NCBI RefSeq assembly: GCF_000372745.1
Contig: NZ_KB889664.1
Location: 366,802 to 430,801, forward strand
Reading direction: 5' to 3'
Origin: Embleya scabrispora DSM 41855
Lineage (GTDB): Bacteria; Actinomycetota; Actinomycetes; Streptomycetales; Streptomycetaceae
Length of the DNA: 64,000 bases
Under the pieces are notes generated by a model. It made no database searches. It saw only the letters and a list, made by a program, of their open reading frames with translations, and was not told the DNA's origin. Every line of letters starts with the position of its first letter. The stretch's first letter is position 1. The translations under genes were made by a program, and so were the position numbers. Below, piece after piece: positions 26,934-37,250 of this stretch.

Positions 26934-27845
26934 TCATGCCTCTTCCCCGAGGTGTCGGCCGACGATCAAAGCGACTCCGGGATGTCCCAGGTATCCGACG
27001 ATGTCATGTGGATCCCGCTCCGGATTCACGATCCCCACGTGCCGGTCGACCCCGGGGAACCCGGTGGATCGATCCGGCGGACGCAGCGTCACCGGATCCC
27101 GCGGGTCGTACACGTTGACCCAATGGGCGACCCCGGCCGGCCGGGCGAGCGCGGGTGGTCGTATGTGGCGTTGGACGGTTGCGAAACCGAGGGCCGAGCC
27201 GACCGTGACGAACAGCGGCACCTCGATGGTCGTGCCCAGATCGCGCAGCACCTCGTAGGCCACCACGGATCCGAGGGAATGTGCGACCACGACGACCCGT
27301 TCCCGGTCCGTCACGGCTTGCCGCAGGGGCTCCGAGACGATCTGCCGGATGTCCCGGCCCACATGGGGGGCCTTGAGGTATGCCTCGACGTCGGCGACGA
27401 AACACAGCGCCGTCCGACCGGCGGCAGGTACTTTCCGGTCCAGCGCGGCCAGCGTCGCCTGTACCCAGGCCCAGTTGGCGGGGCCCTTGGGCACAACCTC
27501 CCCGTCGGGGAGTTCGGCGGCCACCTCCTGGTAGGTGAGGGGGTAGTCGGTCCCCATCTCGCGGATCAACCCCTCGGCGAGCGCGGAGAATTCCTGGCCG
27601 CGAGCGCGTTCGCCCGGTGCTCCGCCGTCAGCCGCGGCCCCGCCGTACGTCACGAGCTTGGGCGACTCGCGGGTGACCCAGTCCGCCAGGGCGTCCCCGT
27701 AGTAGGGCATCGTCGCCGTCCCCACGAAGGGCGGCACGATCGGTGCGCCCAGCCCCTCGGCCAGCGCGTCCACCCACAGTCGCAGCAGTTCGTCACGGTT
27801 CTTTCCCTGCTGGGCGCGTCCGTGCACGAAGACGAGTCGGGTCAT
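26934..27845 (-). CDS. Alpha/beta hydrolase coupled to the caspase-like gene
   Basis: The 303-aa alpha/beta-hydrolase-fold protein begins RLVFVHGRAQQGK (oxyanion HG motif at 8-9) and has the nucleophile elbow VVVAHSLGSVVAYEV with S190. A late Asp (VNVYDPRDPVTL) and a His (VDRHVGIVNPE) could complete the triad. Its ATG overlaps the caspase stop by 4 bp (ATGA), so the two are made together. It could be a lipase or esterase effector, or a processing partner of the protease. No signal peptide or membrane segment is seen. Confidence 0.85.
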   Translation of the reverse strand: MTRLVFVHGRAQQGKNRDELLRLWVDALAEGLGAPIVPPFVGTATMPYYGDALADWVTRESPKLVTYGGAAADGGAPGERARGQEFSALAEGLIREMGTDYPLTYQEVAAELPDGEVVPKGPANWAWVQATLAALDRKVPAAGRTALCFVADVEAYLKAPHVGRDIRQIVSEPLRQAVTDRERVVVVAHSLGSVVAYEVLRDLGTTIEVPLFVTVGSALGFATVQRHIRPPALARPAGVAHWVNVYDPRDPVTLRPPDRSTGFPGVDRHVGIVNPERDPHDIVGYLGHPGVALIVGRHLGEEA

Positions 27846-29890
27846 GGCGTGATCCCCCACAGGAGTTCGGGAAGGTCGGGCGGTGTGGCCGCGCAGGACG
27901 CGGAGCTCCAGGTGACCCACCGCAGTGCCTCCGGCAGACCGGGCCCCGGGGGCGGACCGCTCGTCGTTGCGTGGTTCAGCCAGCCGGCCCGCATCAGCGG
28001 GTACGCCGGGGTGACCGACACGTGGTCGGCGAGGGGCGGATGGTCTGCGAGCAGTACCAAGTCGTACGGAACCCAGCCCTGTTCGGCGCAACGATCGACC
28101 AGGCGGCGGATGGCGGTCCGCTCGCGCGCGCGGGACAGTGCGTAGGCGGCGGAGACGGCCAGCGTCGGGTTCGGTGGTATCGCCTCGTCCTGCAGGAAAC
28201 GCGCCACCGGGGAATCCGGGTCGGTGGCCACCTGTTCCCATCCGTTGAAGACACCCACGGCGTATTCCGTGAGGATCCGGGTTTCTTCCGTGACCCAGGG
28301 TTTGGCGGACTCGTCGCCGAGGGGAAGGTGGAGCACCATGTCGCAGCCCTGGTCGTTCACGAGATGCAGCGTCACGTAGTCGGGGAAGACCGCGGACAAC
28401 AGCCAGGCGGCTTCGGGACCCGAACCGGTTCGAATGATTGCCGCCGTGGGCTCCGCCGGGGTTTCCCATCGCGCCGGTCCCGAGCCGGAGATCCTGGCAG
28501 GACGGGCGCCGCCCGGCAGGTACGCCTCCACCTCGGCGGGTCGTTTCCCTGGGCCGTACTTGACGCACAAACCTGTGCGCTCGGCGAGTCCGTCGCGAGC
28601 CGGATTCAGGATCGCGGGGATGTCCCACTCGTCCCGGCGCCGCGCGGGTATCTTCTTGTTCACCGGCGGTGGTGGTGAACCCGCGGTCAGCCGGATCAGG
28701 TCGGCTACCGACAGGCCGGTCTCGAGGTCCATGGTCTCGACCACGAACTCCCCGTCGTAGGGCGCGGTGGGTGTACCGCGGTGCGGTGGCGCGAATCGGG
28801 TGACGACGTTCCGTGAGGCGAGCGGATGCGGTCCGCGGATCCCGCTCAGGTGGTTCACCCGGATCTCGGTATCCAGCTTGGCGGTGTGCACCTTTTCCTT
28901 GTCCGCCGAGCGTAGTTTCCATTCACCGTCGTCATCCAGAGTGAACCTGGCCTTCCGGGGCAATTGCACGGTCTGCGATGGTGTTTCGGCGTCGACGCGG
29001 GCGATCTCCTGCTCCCCGGCATTCCTGACGAGAAACGCTCCCGGTGACGAGGGTATGCGGGCGACTTTGATCGTGACCTTTACCCGGGCAGGAGAGGGCA
29101 GGCGGGCGAGCCGGCAGGGCGGGAAGATGGAGGTGACCTCGCACCACGGTGTCTGGGAATTGATGTGGAGCTCGGCGGACAGGCTTTCCATCCGCTCCCC
29201 GATGGCGCGCCGCACGCCGTGCGTGGTGATGAAGAGATCGTCTGCCTCGCCGTTCTCGCCGAATTCGAGAGCGTCGGTGAGTCTGCCGTTCAGGGCGTCC
29301 AGGAAGGCTCGGGAGAATATACCGAAGGCCGGTTCGCCGCCCCGTGCCGGTATTTCGTACGCGACCTTGCCGAGCATGACGGCGTAGAACCGGTCCACGG
29401 CAGCAGATCCGCCCTGTCCTTCCGTTCCCTTCGGGAAGATATTGAAGCCGTTGAGGCCGTTACGAAAGCGTCCGTCCGGGAGGACGCGGCAGGCATCGGA
29501 GATCAGTACGACGTGTTGGATTCCGCAGTACTGTGCCCATCCCTGGTAGTAATCCACCTCGACTGCCTCGTTGGGATTGTCGACACAATTCGACAGCAGC
29601 CAGAGATCGGACCCTTTCTGCGGATTGAGGACCACTCCGTGTCCCGCGAAGAAGATCACGAGCTGTTCGACATCCCCACGCAGGGTCAGACTCCGCACGC
29701 ACTTCCTGAGCGCCTCGGCCTCGATGGATTCGACCGGCGCCTCGGGCACGGGCTGATCGATGAATCGATGAACCTCGTAGCCTTCGCCGTCGAACCAGCG
29801 AGCCATCTCGCGCGCGCTGTTGAGGGCACCTTCCAGGTGAGTGAGTTCCTGGTATCTACCCACGCCGATGATGATGGCCGCTTTCGCCAT
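27842..29890 (-). CDS. Caspase-family (C14) protease with C-terminal extension
   Basis: The 682-aa protein has a p20-like caspase domain at residues 1 to about 240. The strand KAAIIIGVGRYQELTHLEGA leads into the fold; catalytic H84 lies in IFFAGHGVVLN and catalytic C134 in VVLISDACRVL. Both dyad residues are present. About 440 residues follow with beta-rich and mixed segments of unknown type, possibly target or signal sensing; no transmembrane helix is evident. ATG 29890 follows AGGGGGTG. It overlaps the hydrolase gene and is divergent from the CHAT gene. Bacterial caspase-like proteases act in programmed death, differentiation and anti-phage defence; which applies here is open. Confidence 0.88.
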   Translation of the reverse strand: MAKAAIIIGVGRYQELTHLEGALNSAREMARWFDGEGYEVHRFIDQPVPEAPVESIEAEALRKCVRSLTLRGDVEQLVIFFAGHGVVLNPQKGSDLWLLSNCVDNPNEAVEVDYYQGWAQYCGIQHVVLISDACRVLPDGRFRNGLNGFNIFPKGTEGQGGSAAVDRFYAVMLGKVAYEIPARGGEPAFGIFSRAFLDALNGRLTDALEFGENGEADDLFITTHGVRRAIGERMESLSAELHINSQTPWCEVTSIFPPCRLARLPSPARVKVTIKVARIPSSPGAFLVRNAGEQEIARVDAETPSQTVQLPRKARFTLDDDGEWKLRSADKEKVHTAKLDTEIRVNHLSGIRGPHPLASRNVVTRFAPPHRGTPTAPYDGEFVVETMDLETGLSVADLIRLTAGSPPPPVNKKIPARRRDEWDIPAILNPARDGLAERTGLCVKYGPGKRPAEVEAYLPGGARPARISGSGPARWETPAEPTAAIIRTGSGPEAAWLLSAVFPDYVTLHLVNDQGCDMVLHLPLGDESAKPWVTEETRILTEYAVGVFNGWEQVATDPDSPVARFLQDEAIPPNPTLAVSAAYALSRARERTAIRRLVDRCAEQGWVPYDLVLLADHPPLADHVSVTPAYPLMRAGWLNHATTSGPPPGPGLPEALRWVTWSSASCAATPPDLPELLWGITP

Positions 29891-30029
29891 GGTGCGTCAC
29901 CCCCTGGAGGTGGATTGTAGCCAGGCGGTGCGGATCCGGTGCGAATCTCCGGGAGAAAAGGAAAACGCGTTGCTTCGTCCGTACCGGGTGTCGGACGGGT
30001 AGCCTGATGTCCACGCTGGGAGGTGCACG
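29891..30029. promoter_or_regulatory. Divergent promoter region between caspase and CHAT genes
   Basis: These 139 bp must carry both promoters. The sequence is locally A-rich (GGGAGAAAAGGAAAACGCG near 29950). Both starts have good ribosome sites (AGGGGGTG for the caspase, GGGAGGTG for CHAT). No convincing operator repeat or -10/-35 pair stood out. Confidence 0.4.
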
Positions 30030-32675
30030 ATGGACGACGAGATGCGTGCCGTGGGCAGCTATATTCGACGCGAGCTGTCGAATGTCGATCCTCGATTACT
30101 GGTGCTCAACTTCGATACGGAATACGATACTCCTCTCGATCATGCATTCCCCGTCGGTCTGTTGCAGATGCTCGGTGCGTTCGACCCGCCGGCGGCGGCG
30201 GGCATGGCGCAGACCGCGATTCGGGTGGGGGCGTACTGGTGCCGGATCGTGCAGGCCGACGTCGAGTACGACCTGCTGCTCGGCCGGCGGCTGATCACCG
30301 AATCGGCGGCGTCGGCGGCGCAGTTGACCGAAAGCTGTGGGAAGAGCCCGAACGGCGGGGACACGTTCGCGTCCTACGCTGCGGCACGTTGGCATGACGG
30401 CGCGGGCCGTATTCACTACCGCCTGGGAGCGCACGGACTCGCCGCCCAGTCGTTCAAGACCGCCAAGGAACTCGCGCAAGCGGCGAACCTGTGGTGGTGC
30501 CTGCCCGACCTGAGCAGCAATTTCGCTCGCGCGCAGTTCGAACTCGAGACCCAGACCGCGAACAAGGTGATCGGATTCGACGATCGAGGGAAGCTCCTGG
30601 ACGCCCTGACGAAACTGCACAAGGATTTTCGCCTCGTCGCGAACGAGCACGGGATCGACCCCGCCCGTCCGGGCAGTGCCACCGACGTCCGGGGGCGCGA
30701 ATTCCTGCGCGGATACTCGAACGTACTGCACAACCTCGCGACGGTGCTCCGTGAGGTGGGCAAGCCGTCGGAGTCCCTGGAGCGCACGGCCGAGTCGATC
30801 GCCATCTCGGAAGCGTTGGGGGACCAGTACCGGATCGCTCAGTCGACGCTCAATCGTGCCTTCATCCAGCGGGACATCGCTCCCCAACACTTTGCCTGGG
30901 TTCACGAACTGCCCTGGAAGCGGGGCAAGTTGATCGCCGAACAGAACCTCGCGGCGGCTCGACTCGATCGCGACGGACTGCGGATGCTGGACAGGATCCT
31001 GGAGAACATCCGAGGAGACGGTCTCGGCGAAGCGCTGATCAGCGGTGTGGACGTCGACTACTACGCATACACCGTTCGCGCCTACAGCCGGACGATCGAG
31101 GCCCTCCTGCCGGACGCGTCGGACGAGTTCAGCGAGCGCTTGGAGCACGATCTGCGCGAACGGTCGTTGGAGATGGCCAGTTCCGTGCGACGGGTGGTCA
31201 CGCTCCCGGCCTACAAACGCATCTACGCGAAGACGGTGCGTCCGGTGTACCTCAAGCGGATCCAGTACGAACTGGATCGGGAACCACCCAGGTACGAGCA
31301 GGCGTTCGGGTTGGTGGAGGAGGCTTCGGCTCGTGAGCTCCTCGATCTGATGGCCAACACCGAGTTGCCCCTGCTACCGCCTCCGGAGGGCCGGCACGAG
31401 ATCGTGTCGTCGCAGGTGGAGGAACCCGATCCGCTGCCGGCCCCGACAACGGGAACGCGGACCGGGCTGGTCCGGGCATCGGAGGCGGGATCGTTCCGGC
31501 GAGCCGTGAACGACAGTTCCACCGAGTTCGAGGAGCTGTTCGCCCGACACCCGCTCCAACTGGCCCCGCACGATCCGGATATCGCCCATCGCCTGACATC
31601 GTTCGCGGTCAACCATCCCGACACATGCCTGGTTCGCTACTTCGTCCAGGGCTGGGACGAGGATGACGGTGTCCCGACCGGGTTGGGAGCCTTCGTGAGT
31701 CGAGGCACGGCCTTGACGTCGCGGCGCGGGCTCTCCTATCTCGAAGTGCGCGAGCTGGCGCGGACCATCGCATCGAACGACGATCTCGTGCCCACCGAAG
31801 CCGACGCCAAGGACATCTGGCGGCTGTTGATCGCGCCGATCTGGGATCTCATCACCGCGGACGGCCCGCCGGCGCATCTCGTGTTCGTCCCGACGGACGA
31901 GATCTTCGCGATCCCGCTCCAGGTCGCCCTGTCGGACGAGCCCGGGGCCGTTCCGCTCGGCGCCCTGTTGCCGATGTCCCTGTCCGCGAGCGCGACCACC
32001 TTCGTGGGACGGGGACGACACCTGCTCAAGCGCCAGGCGGTGGCCGCCGACGACGATCTCGCCGTCCTGATGGGTATCGATCCGAGCGCCACCGGGGGCG
32101 AGTTGGTCGGTTTGCGGTGGCCCAAGGAGCACTTCGTCGTCGCCGGCGAACCGCCCGACGCGATCGTCGACGCGGTCACCCGCCACCCGGGAGACTGGTT
32201 GGGTGTCCGCGCCCTGGTCGACTGCAAGCCGGAGTTCTTCCTGTTCGTCGGTCACGGCGTGTACGACCCGAAGGCCCGGGACCTGGGCCCGGGGCTGATG
32301 TTCGGAGACCATTTCCTCACCCAGTTCGACGTGGCTCTTCGCCTGCGTCTGCCGCGGAACAAGCTGACGGCGCTGGCCGCGTGTGTGGCGGGCCGAGGCA
32401 TGCAGAGTCCGGGCGGGGACGTCCTGGGGTTCGTGCGATCGTTCATCGCGTCGGGCGCCGGAGCGGTCGCCGTTCCGCTGTGGAATGTCCAGGACAGCGC
32501 CATGGTCGCCACGGTGGGTCGGCTGCTGCGCGCGTCCCGGGAGGCAGTCGAAACCGGGGGTGGGGTCTTCGACGTCGTCGACACGCTGCACAGCCACTAT
32601 CGCGAAGTCATGAACCGGCCGTATGAATCGTTCGCCGAAAGAGTCGGCAATCTTCCCTTGGCTCTGTATTTGTGA
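30030..32675 (+). CDS. CHAT-domain protease with helical repeat N-terminus
   Basis: The 881-aa protein has a long helical N-terminal part (about 60-450) with TPR-like pairs such as LAAQSFKTAKELAQAANLW and LHNLATVLREVGKPSESLER. A C-terminal CHAT (separase/caspase-clan) domain follows from about 600. The dyad is H742 in LFVGHGVYD and C785 in LAACVAGRG, both intact. Other CHAT landmarks are HLVFVPTDEIFAIPLQVAL and AGAVAVPLWNVQDSAMVATV. TPR-CHAT proteins elsewhere act as regulated proteases, for example Csx29 of type III-E CRISPR. The Nudix gene follows 57 bp later. Confidence 0.88.
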   Translation: MDDEMRAVGSYIRRELSNVDPRLLVLNFDTEYDTPLDHAFPVGLLQMLGAFDPPAAAGMAQTAIRVGAYWCRIVQADVEYDLLLGRRLITESAASAAQLTESCGKSPNGGDTFASYAAARWHDGAGRIHYRLGAHGLAAQSFKTAKELAQAANLWWCLPDLSSNFARAQFELETQTANKVIGFDDRGKLLDALTKLHKDFRLVANEHGIDPARPGSATDVRGREFLRGYSNVLHNLATVLREVGKPSESLERTAESIAISEALGDQYRIAQSTLNRAFIQRDIAPQHFAWVHELPWKRGKLIAEQNLAAARLDRDGLRMLDRILENIRGDGLGEALISGVDVDYYAYTVRAYSRTIEALLPDASDEFSERLEHDLRERSLEMASSVRRVVTLPAYKRIYAKTVRPVYLKRIQYELDREPPRYEQAFGLVEEASARELLDLMANTELPLLPPPEGRHEIVSSQVEEPDPLPAPTTGTRTGLVRASEAGSFRRAVNDSSTEFEELFARHPLQLAPHDPDIAHRLTSFAVNHPDTCLVRYFVQGWDEDDGVPTGLGAFVSRGTALTSRRGLSYLEVRELARTIASNDDLVPTEADAKDIWRLLIAPIWDLITADGPPAHLVFVPTDEIFAIPLQVALSDEPGAVPLGALLPMSLSASATTFVGRGRHLLKRQAVAADDDLAVLMGIDPSATGGELVGLRWPKEHFVVAGEPPDAIVDAVTRHPGDWLGVRALVDCKPEFFLFVGHGVYDPKARDLGPGLMFGDHFLTQFDVALRLRLPRNKLTALAACVAGRGMQSPGGDVLGFVRSFIASGAGAVAVPLWNVQDSAMVATVGRLLRASREAVETGGGVFDVVDTLHSHYREVMNRPYESFAERVGNLPLALYL

Positions 32676-32732
32676 CGAGACTCGACACACGGACACTTCC
32701 GTCCGATCCGCCGCGAGACTCAGGGGCCCGTC

Positions 32733-33470
32733 TTGGACGACATTCGCATCCGCCGGGAGGCCGCACTGGCGGCGTACGGAGAACTGGGAGAGGAACGACC
32801 CGAGCTCTTCGCCAACCCACCCGGGGCCGCCTTCGAGATCGTCCTCGACCGCCCCACCCAGGACGCCATCGCGGACGAGGTCGCGCGACACTCGATCGCA
32901 GCCGGGCTCCCCGGCTCGTGCGGTGACATCGGCGTCGTCTACCGGGATCCCTATCTCATGGTGGTCCGCGACGCCGTGCGCTTTCGATCGGGCCAACTCG
33001 GGACGTACATCCGCCTCCTGCCCGATCGCGTGGCTCCGGGGGCCGCCGTCCTCCCGGTCCTCGACGACGGTCGGATCGTACTGATCAACCACTTCCGCCA
33101 CGCCGACCGTAGCCGGCACTGGGAGATCCCGCGGGGCTTCGGCGACCCCGACGACGCGTCCGGCGAGGTCACCGCCGCACGGGAGATCCAGGAGGAACTG
33201 GGCTGTTCCGCCGCGGAACTGCTATGGCTCGGGGCGATCAACCCCGACAGCGGCATGTCCGGCGGTCAGGACGTCATCCACCTGGCCCGAATCGCCGCGG
33301 GCGCCCTACCGGCCGACCTCCCGGCCGGCGGCACCGAGGAAGGCATCGATCAGATTCGGATCGTGACCCCCGACGAGTTCCGGACGATGATCCTGAAAGG
33401 CGAAATCACCGACGCCTACACCCTTGCCGCCTACGCCTACGCCCTCGCTCGCGACCTCTTGCCTACGTGA
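32733..33470 (+). CDS. Nudix hydrolase, ADP-ribose pyrophosphatase-like
   Basis: The 245-aa protein has an N-terminal extension of about 95 residues and a Nudix domain: AAVLPVLDDGRIVLINHFRH, then EIPRGFGDPDDASGEV and the core REIQEELG at 150-157. The first half of the box is one residue longer than the textbook spacing, but the metal-binding Glu cluster is intact. Substrates in this branch are ADP-ribose or other nucleoside diphosphates. TTG 32733 is the start, following AGGGG. The short gap after the CHAT gene suggests a shared operon; the N-terminal extension could be a partner-binding part. Confidence 0.85.
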   Translation: MDDIRIRREAALAAYGELGEERPELFANPPGAAFEIVLDRPTQDAIADEVARHSIAAGLPGSCGDIGVVYRDPYLMVVRDAVRFRSGQLGTYIRLLPDRVAPGAAVLPVLDDGRIVLINHFRHADRSRHWEIPRGFGDPDDASGEVTAAREIQEELGCSAAELLWLGAINPDSGMSGGQDVIHLARIAAGALPADLPAGGTEEGIDQIRIVTPDEFRTMILKGEITDAYTLAAYAYALARDLLPT

Positions 33471-33638
33471 CACGACGCCCGGCCGGGTGAGGGTCGGGCC
33501 GTTGCGGCCGGGCGCCCGACCAAGGACGCCGACGGGCCCGGGGGCGCCGAACCGGGCCCGCCCGAGGGCCCGGGTCGCGCGTCCCCGGGGCGCTACCACC
33601 GCCCGGAACGAGTGCCGGGTTCCGCGACGGGAGCGTGA

Positions 33639-35270
<1,632 letters not shown>

Positions 35271-35295
35271 GCGGTCCGCGCCGCACACGCGCCGC

Positions 35296-35341
35296 CGCGC
35301 GATGTACACCGGCATACGACCATGCCGGTGTACATCGCGCG
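35296..35341. terminator. Perfect 20-bp hairpin after argG
   Basis: Left arm CGCGCGATGTACACCGGCAT and its exact complement flank a 6-nt loop (ACGACC). A partial third copy (CGGCATACACCGG) and an A-run (GAAAAAAG) follow. It is a strong bidirectional terminator candidate, unusually long and moderate in GC. The rest of 35342-35626 has only a short CGGCTC/GAGCCG hairpin. Confidence 0.75.
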
Positions 35342-35626
35342 TGCGGCATACACCGGGGCCCGAAAAAAGCGGTCGGCTCGTCGAGCCGCCGCCTCTCGGG
35401 GCCGTCGGCATGCCGAGGAAGAGGGCGGGCTGACCTACTGACGGCGATCATCGCCTCGTGGGATCGCCGGGCATCTCGGTGCCCGCGCCTGAGGAACCGC
35501 GCCACCAGGCTCCGGTGAGAACCGGGCGGGCCCGCTACCGACCGAACCCCCTTGTTCTGTCGAGGGGTTCGGGACGGGACGTGCGCCCGCCCGGCATCGG
35601 CCGGCAATTCGACCGTCGGGGATTCG

Positions 35627-36088
35627 CTAGCGAACCGCGTACATCCTGATCACCACGACATCGTCGCCGTCCGGCCTGGCCAGGCCGACGAATGTGGTCT
35701 CGGCGAGGCGCCGGTGGGCCGGGGCGTCGGTACGGAAGATCGGCGACGTGCGGTAGTAGTGACCCTTTTCGGTGACTCGAAGATCGCCGTCGTACTGGTC
35801 GGGGCCGTCCGGCGCGGGCCGGTAGTAGCCGCGGTTGACGATGTCGACGACCGCGCCGTCGTCGGCGAGGATCAGGTAGCGCGCCTCCAGTTCGCAGACT
35901 TCGCCGCGTGTATTGCTCCAGTCGCCGCCACCGGCCGACACGGTGCCGTTGAACCAGGGTCCGGCGACCGTGCCGCCGACGATCGGAGTGAACTCGGTCT
36001 TCTCACCGTCGCCGTGGCCGATGTGCAGCGTCTCGGCGACGTGCGCGCGGATCTCGAAGGCGAATTCGAGGGCGGGCGTGAAGGTCAT
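35627..36088 (-). CDS. DUF3237 domain protein
   Basis: The 153-aa protein matches DUF3237: LEFAFEIRAHVAETLHIGHG, TPIVGGTVAGPWFNGTVSAG, GGDWSNTRGEVCELEARYLI and YRTSPIFRTDAPAHRRL. This is a small beta-barrel family often found beside catabolic enzymes for aromatic or terpenoid compounds. ATG 36088 follows AAGGAA. It lies downstream of the amidohydrolase on the same strand, but a hairpin and a tandem repeat in the 192-bp gap suggest it has its own promoter. Confidence 0.85.
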   Translation of the reverse strand: MTFTPALEFAFEIRAHVAETLHIGHGDGEKTEFTPIVGGTVAGPWFNGTVSAGGGDWSNTRGEVCELEARYLILADDGAVVDIVNRGYYRPAPDGPDQYDGDLRVTEKGHYYRTSPIFRTDAPAHRRLAETTFVGLARPDGDDVVVIRMYAVR

Positions 36089-36117
36089 GACGATTCCTTG
36101 CTGATTCGATGTCTTGG

Positions 36118-36165
36118 GCGAATCGATCGCCTGGCGAATTGATCGCCTGGCGAATTGATGGCTTG
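36118..36165. repeat. 16-bp tandem repeat, three copies
   Basis: Units are GCGAATCGATCGCCTG, GCGAATTGATCGCCTG and GCGAATTGATGGCTTG. They lie 30 bp upstream of the DUF3237 start, where they could act as an iterated operator. Confidence 0.75.
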
Positions 36166-36195
36166 CTACGGACCGACCGGTTCGGCGAACGCGCC

Positions 36196-36224
36196 GACCC
36201 CGTACACGCAGCGCGTACGGGGTC
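36196..36224 (-). terminator. Hairpin after the amidohydrolase gene
   Basis: A perfect 10-bp stem (GACCCCGTAC / GTACGGGGTC) stands 57 bp after the amidohydrolase stop and before the DUF3237 promoter region. It is a likely terminator of the large catabolic operon. Confidence 0.65.
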
Positions 36225-36280
36225 CGATCCCGCGGGTCCGCATCGGTGGACGGACCACGGCCGGGCGGGGGTGAACACCC

Positions 36281-37180
36281 CTATGCGCGACTGCTGTTCG
36301 TGGCGTCGGCGGCGGGGGCCAGGCCCAGGACACGGACCGCGTTCTCCTTGAGGATCAGCGGGCGAACCTCGTCCTTGATGTCCAGCCGCGCGAAGTCGGC
36401 GAGCCAGCGTTCCGGCGTGATCACCGGATAGTCGGAACCGAACAGCACCTTGTGGCGCAACATCGAGTTCGCCGCGCGCACCAGTTGCGGCGGGAAGTAC
36501 TTCGGCGACCAGCCGGACAGGTCGATGTACACGTTGGCCTTGTGCGTCGCGATCGAGATCGCCTCGTCCTGCCACGGCACGGAGGGATGGGCGAGGATGA
36601 TCGTCAACTCGGGGAAGTCGGCCGCGACGTCGTCGATCAGCATCGGGTTCGAATGCCGCAGCTTGATGCCGCGGCCGCCCGGCAGACCCGCGCCGATTCC
36701 GGTTTGCCCGGTGTGGAAGAGCGCGGGCACGCCGGCTTCGGCGAGTGCCTCGTACAACGGGTAGAAGCGCGTGTCGTTGGGGTCGAAGCCCTGGAGGCTG
36801 GGGTGGAACTTGAAGCCCCGGACGCCGTGTTGCGCGACGAGGCGGCGGGCGCGGGCGACGGCGACCCTGCCGCCGTGCGGGTCGACCGAGCCGAACGGGA
36901 CGAGGATGTCGGCGTGCGCCGCGGCGGCGTCGGCGATCTCCTCGCTGGACAGCGCCGGGTGGCCGGTCGCGGCACCCGCGTCGACGGTGAAGACGACGGC
37001 GGCGGTGCGGCGGGCGCGATAGTGCGCGGCGATGCGCTCCAGGGTGGGGGTGCGGTCCTGGTCGGCCTTGAAGTAGGCGGCGGAGGCGTCGAGCAGTTCG
37101 CGGTCGAGGGCGAAGCAGCCGTGGCCGTCCTGTTCGACGTGCACGTGCATGTCGACGGCGTCGATGGTGGTCAGGTCCAT
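36281..37180 (-). CDS. Metal-dependent amidohydrolase (ACMSD-like)
   Basis: The 299-aa TIM-barrel amidohydrolase family 2 protein belongs with aminocarboxymuconate-semialdehyde decarboxylases. Metal ligands are visible as DMHVHVE (10-16), KFHPSLQG, LFHTGQTG, IILAHPSVPW and FGSDYPVITPE. Members decarboxylate or hydrolyse small ring-derived acids. It lies 70 bp after the dehydrogenase gene and is probably the last gene of the operon starting at 42893. Confidence 0.88.
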   Translation of the reverse strand: MDLTTIDAVDMHVHVEQDGHGCFALDRELLDASAAYFKADQDRTPTLERIAAHYRARRTAAVVFTVDAGAATGHPALSSEEIADAAAAHADILVPFGSVDPHGGRVAVARARRLVAQHGVRGFKFHPSLQGFDPNDTRFYPLYEALAEAGVPALFHTGQTGIGAGLPGGRGIKLRHSNPMLIDDVAADFPELTIILAHPSVPWQDEAISIATHKANVYIDLSGWSPKYFPPQLVRAANSMLRHKVLFGSDYPVITPERWLADFARLDIKDEVRPLILKENAVRVLGLAPAADATNSSRA

Positions 37181-37250
37181 GGTGGGTTCTCCGGACGGGC
37201 GGGATGTGGCACGGGATGCGCCGCCGGGCGCGGCCGGCGGCGATCGGGCA

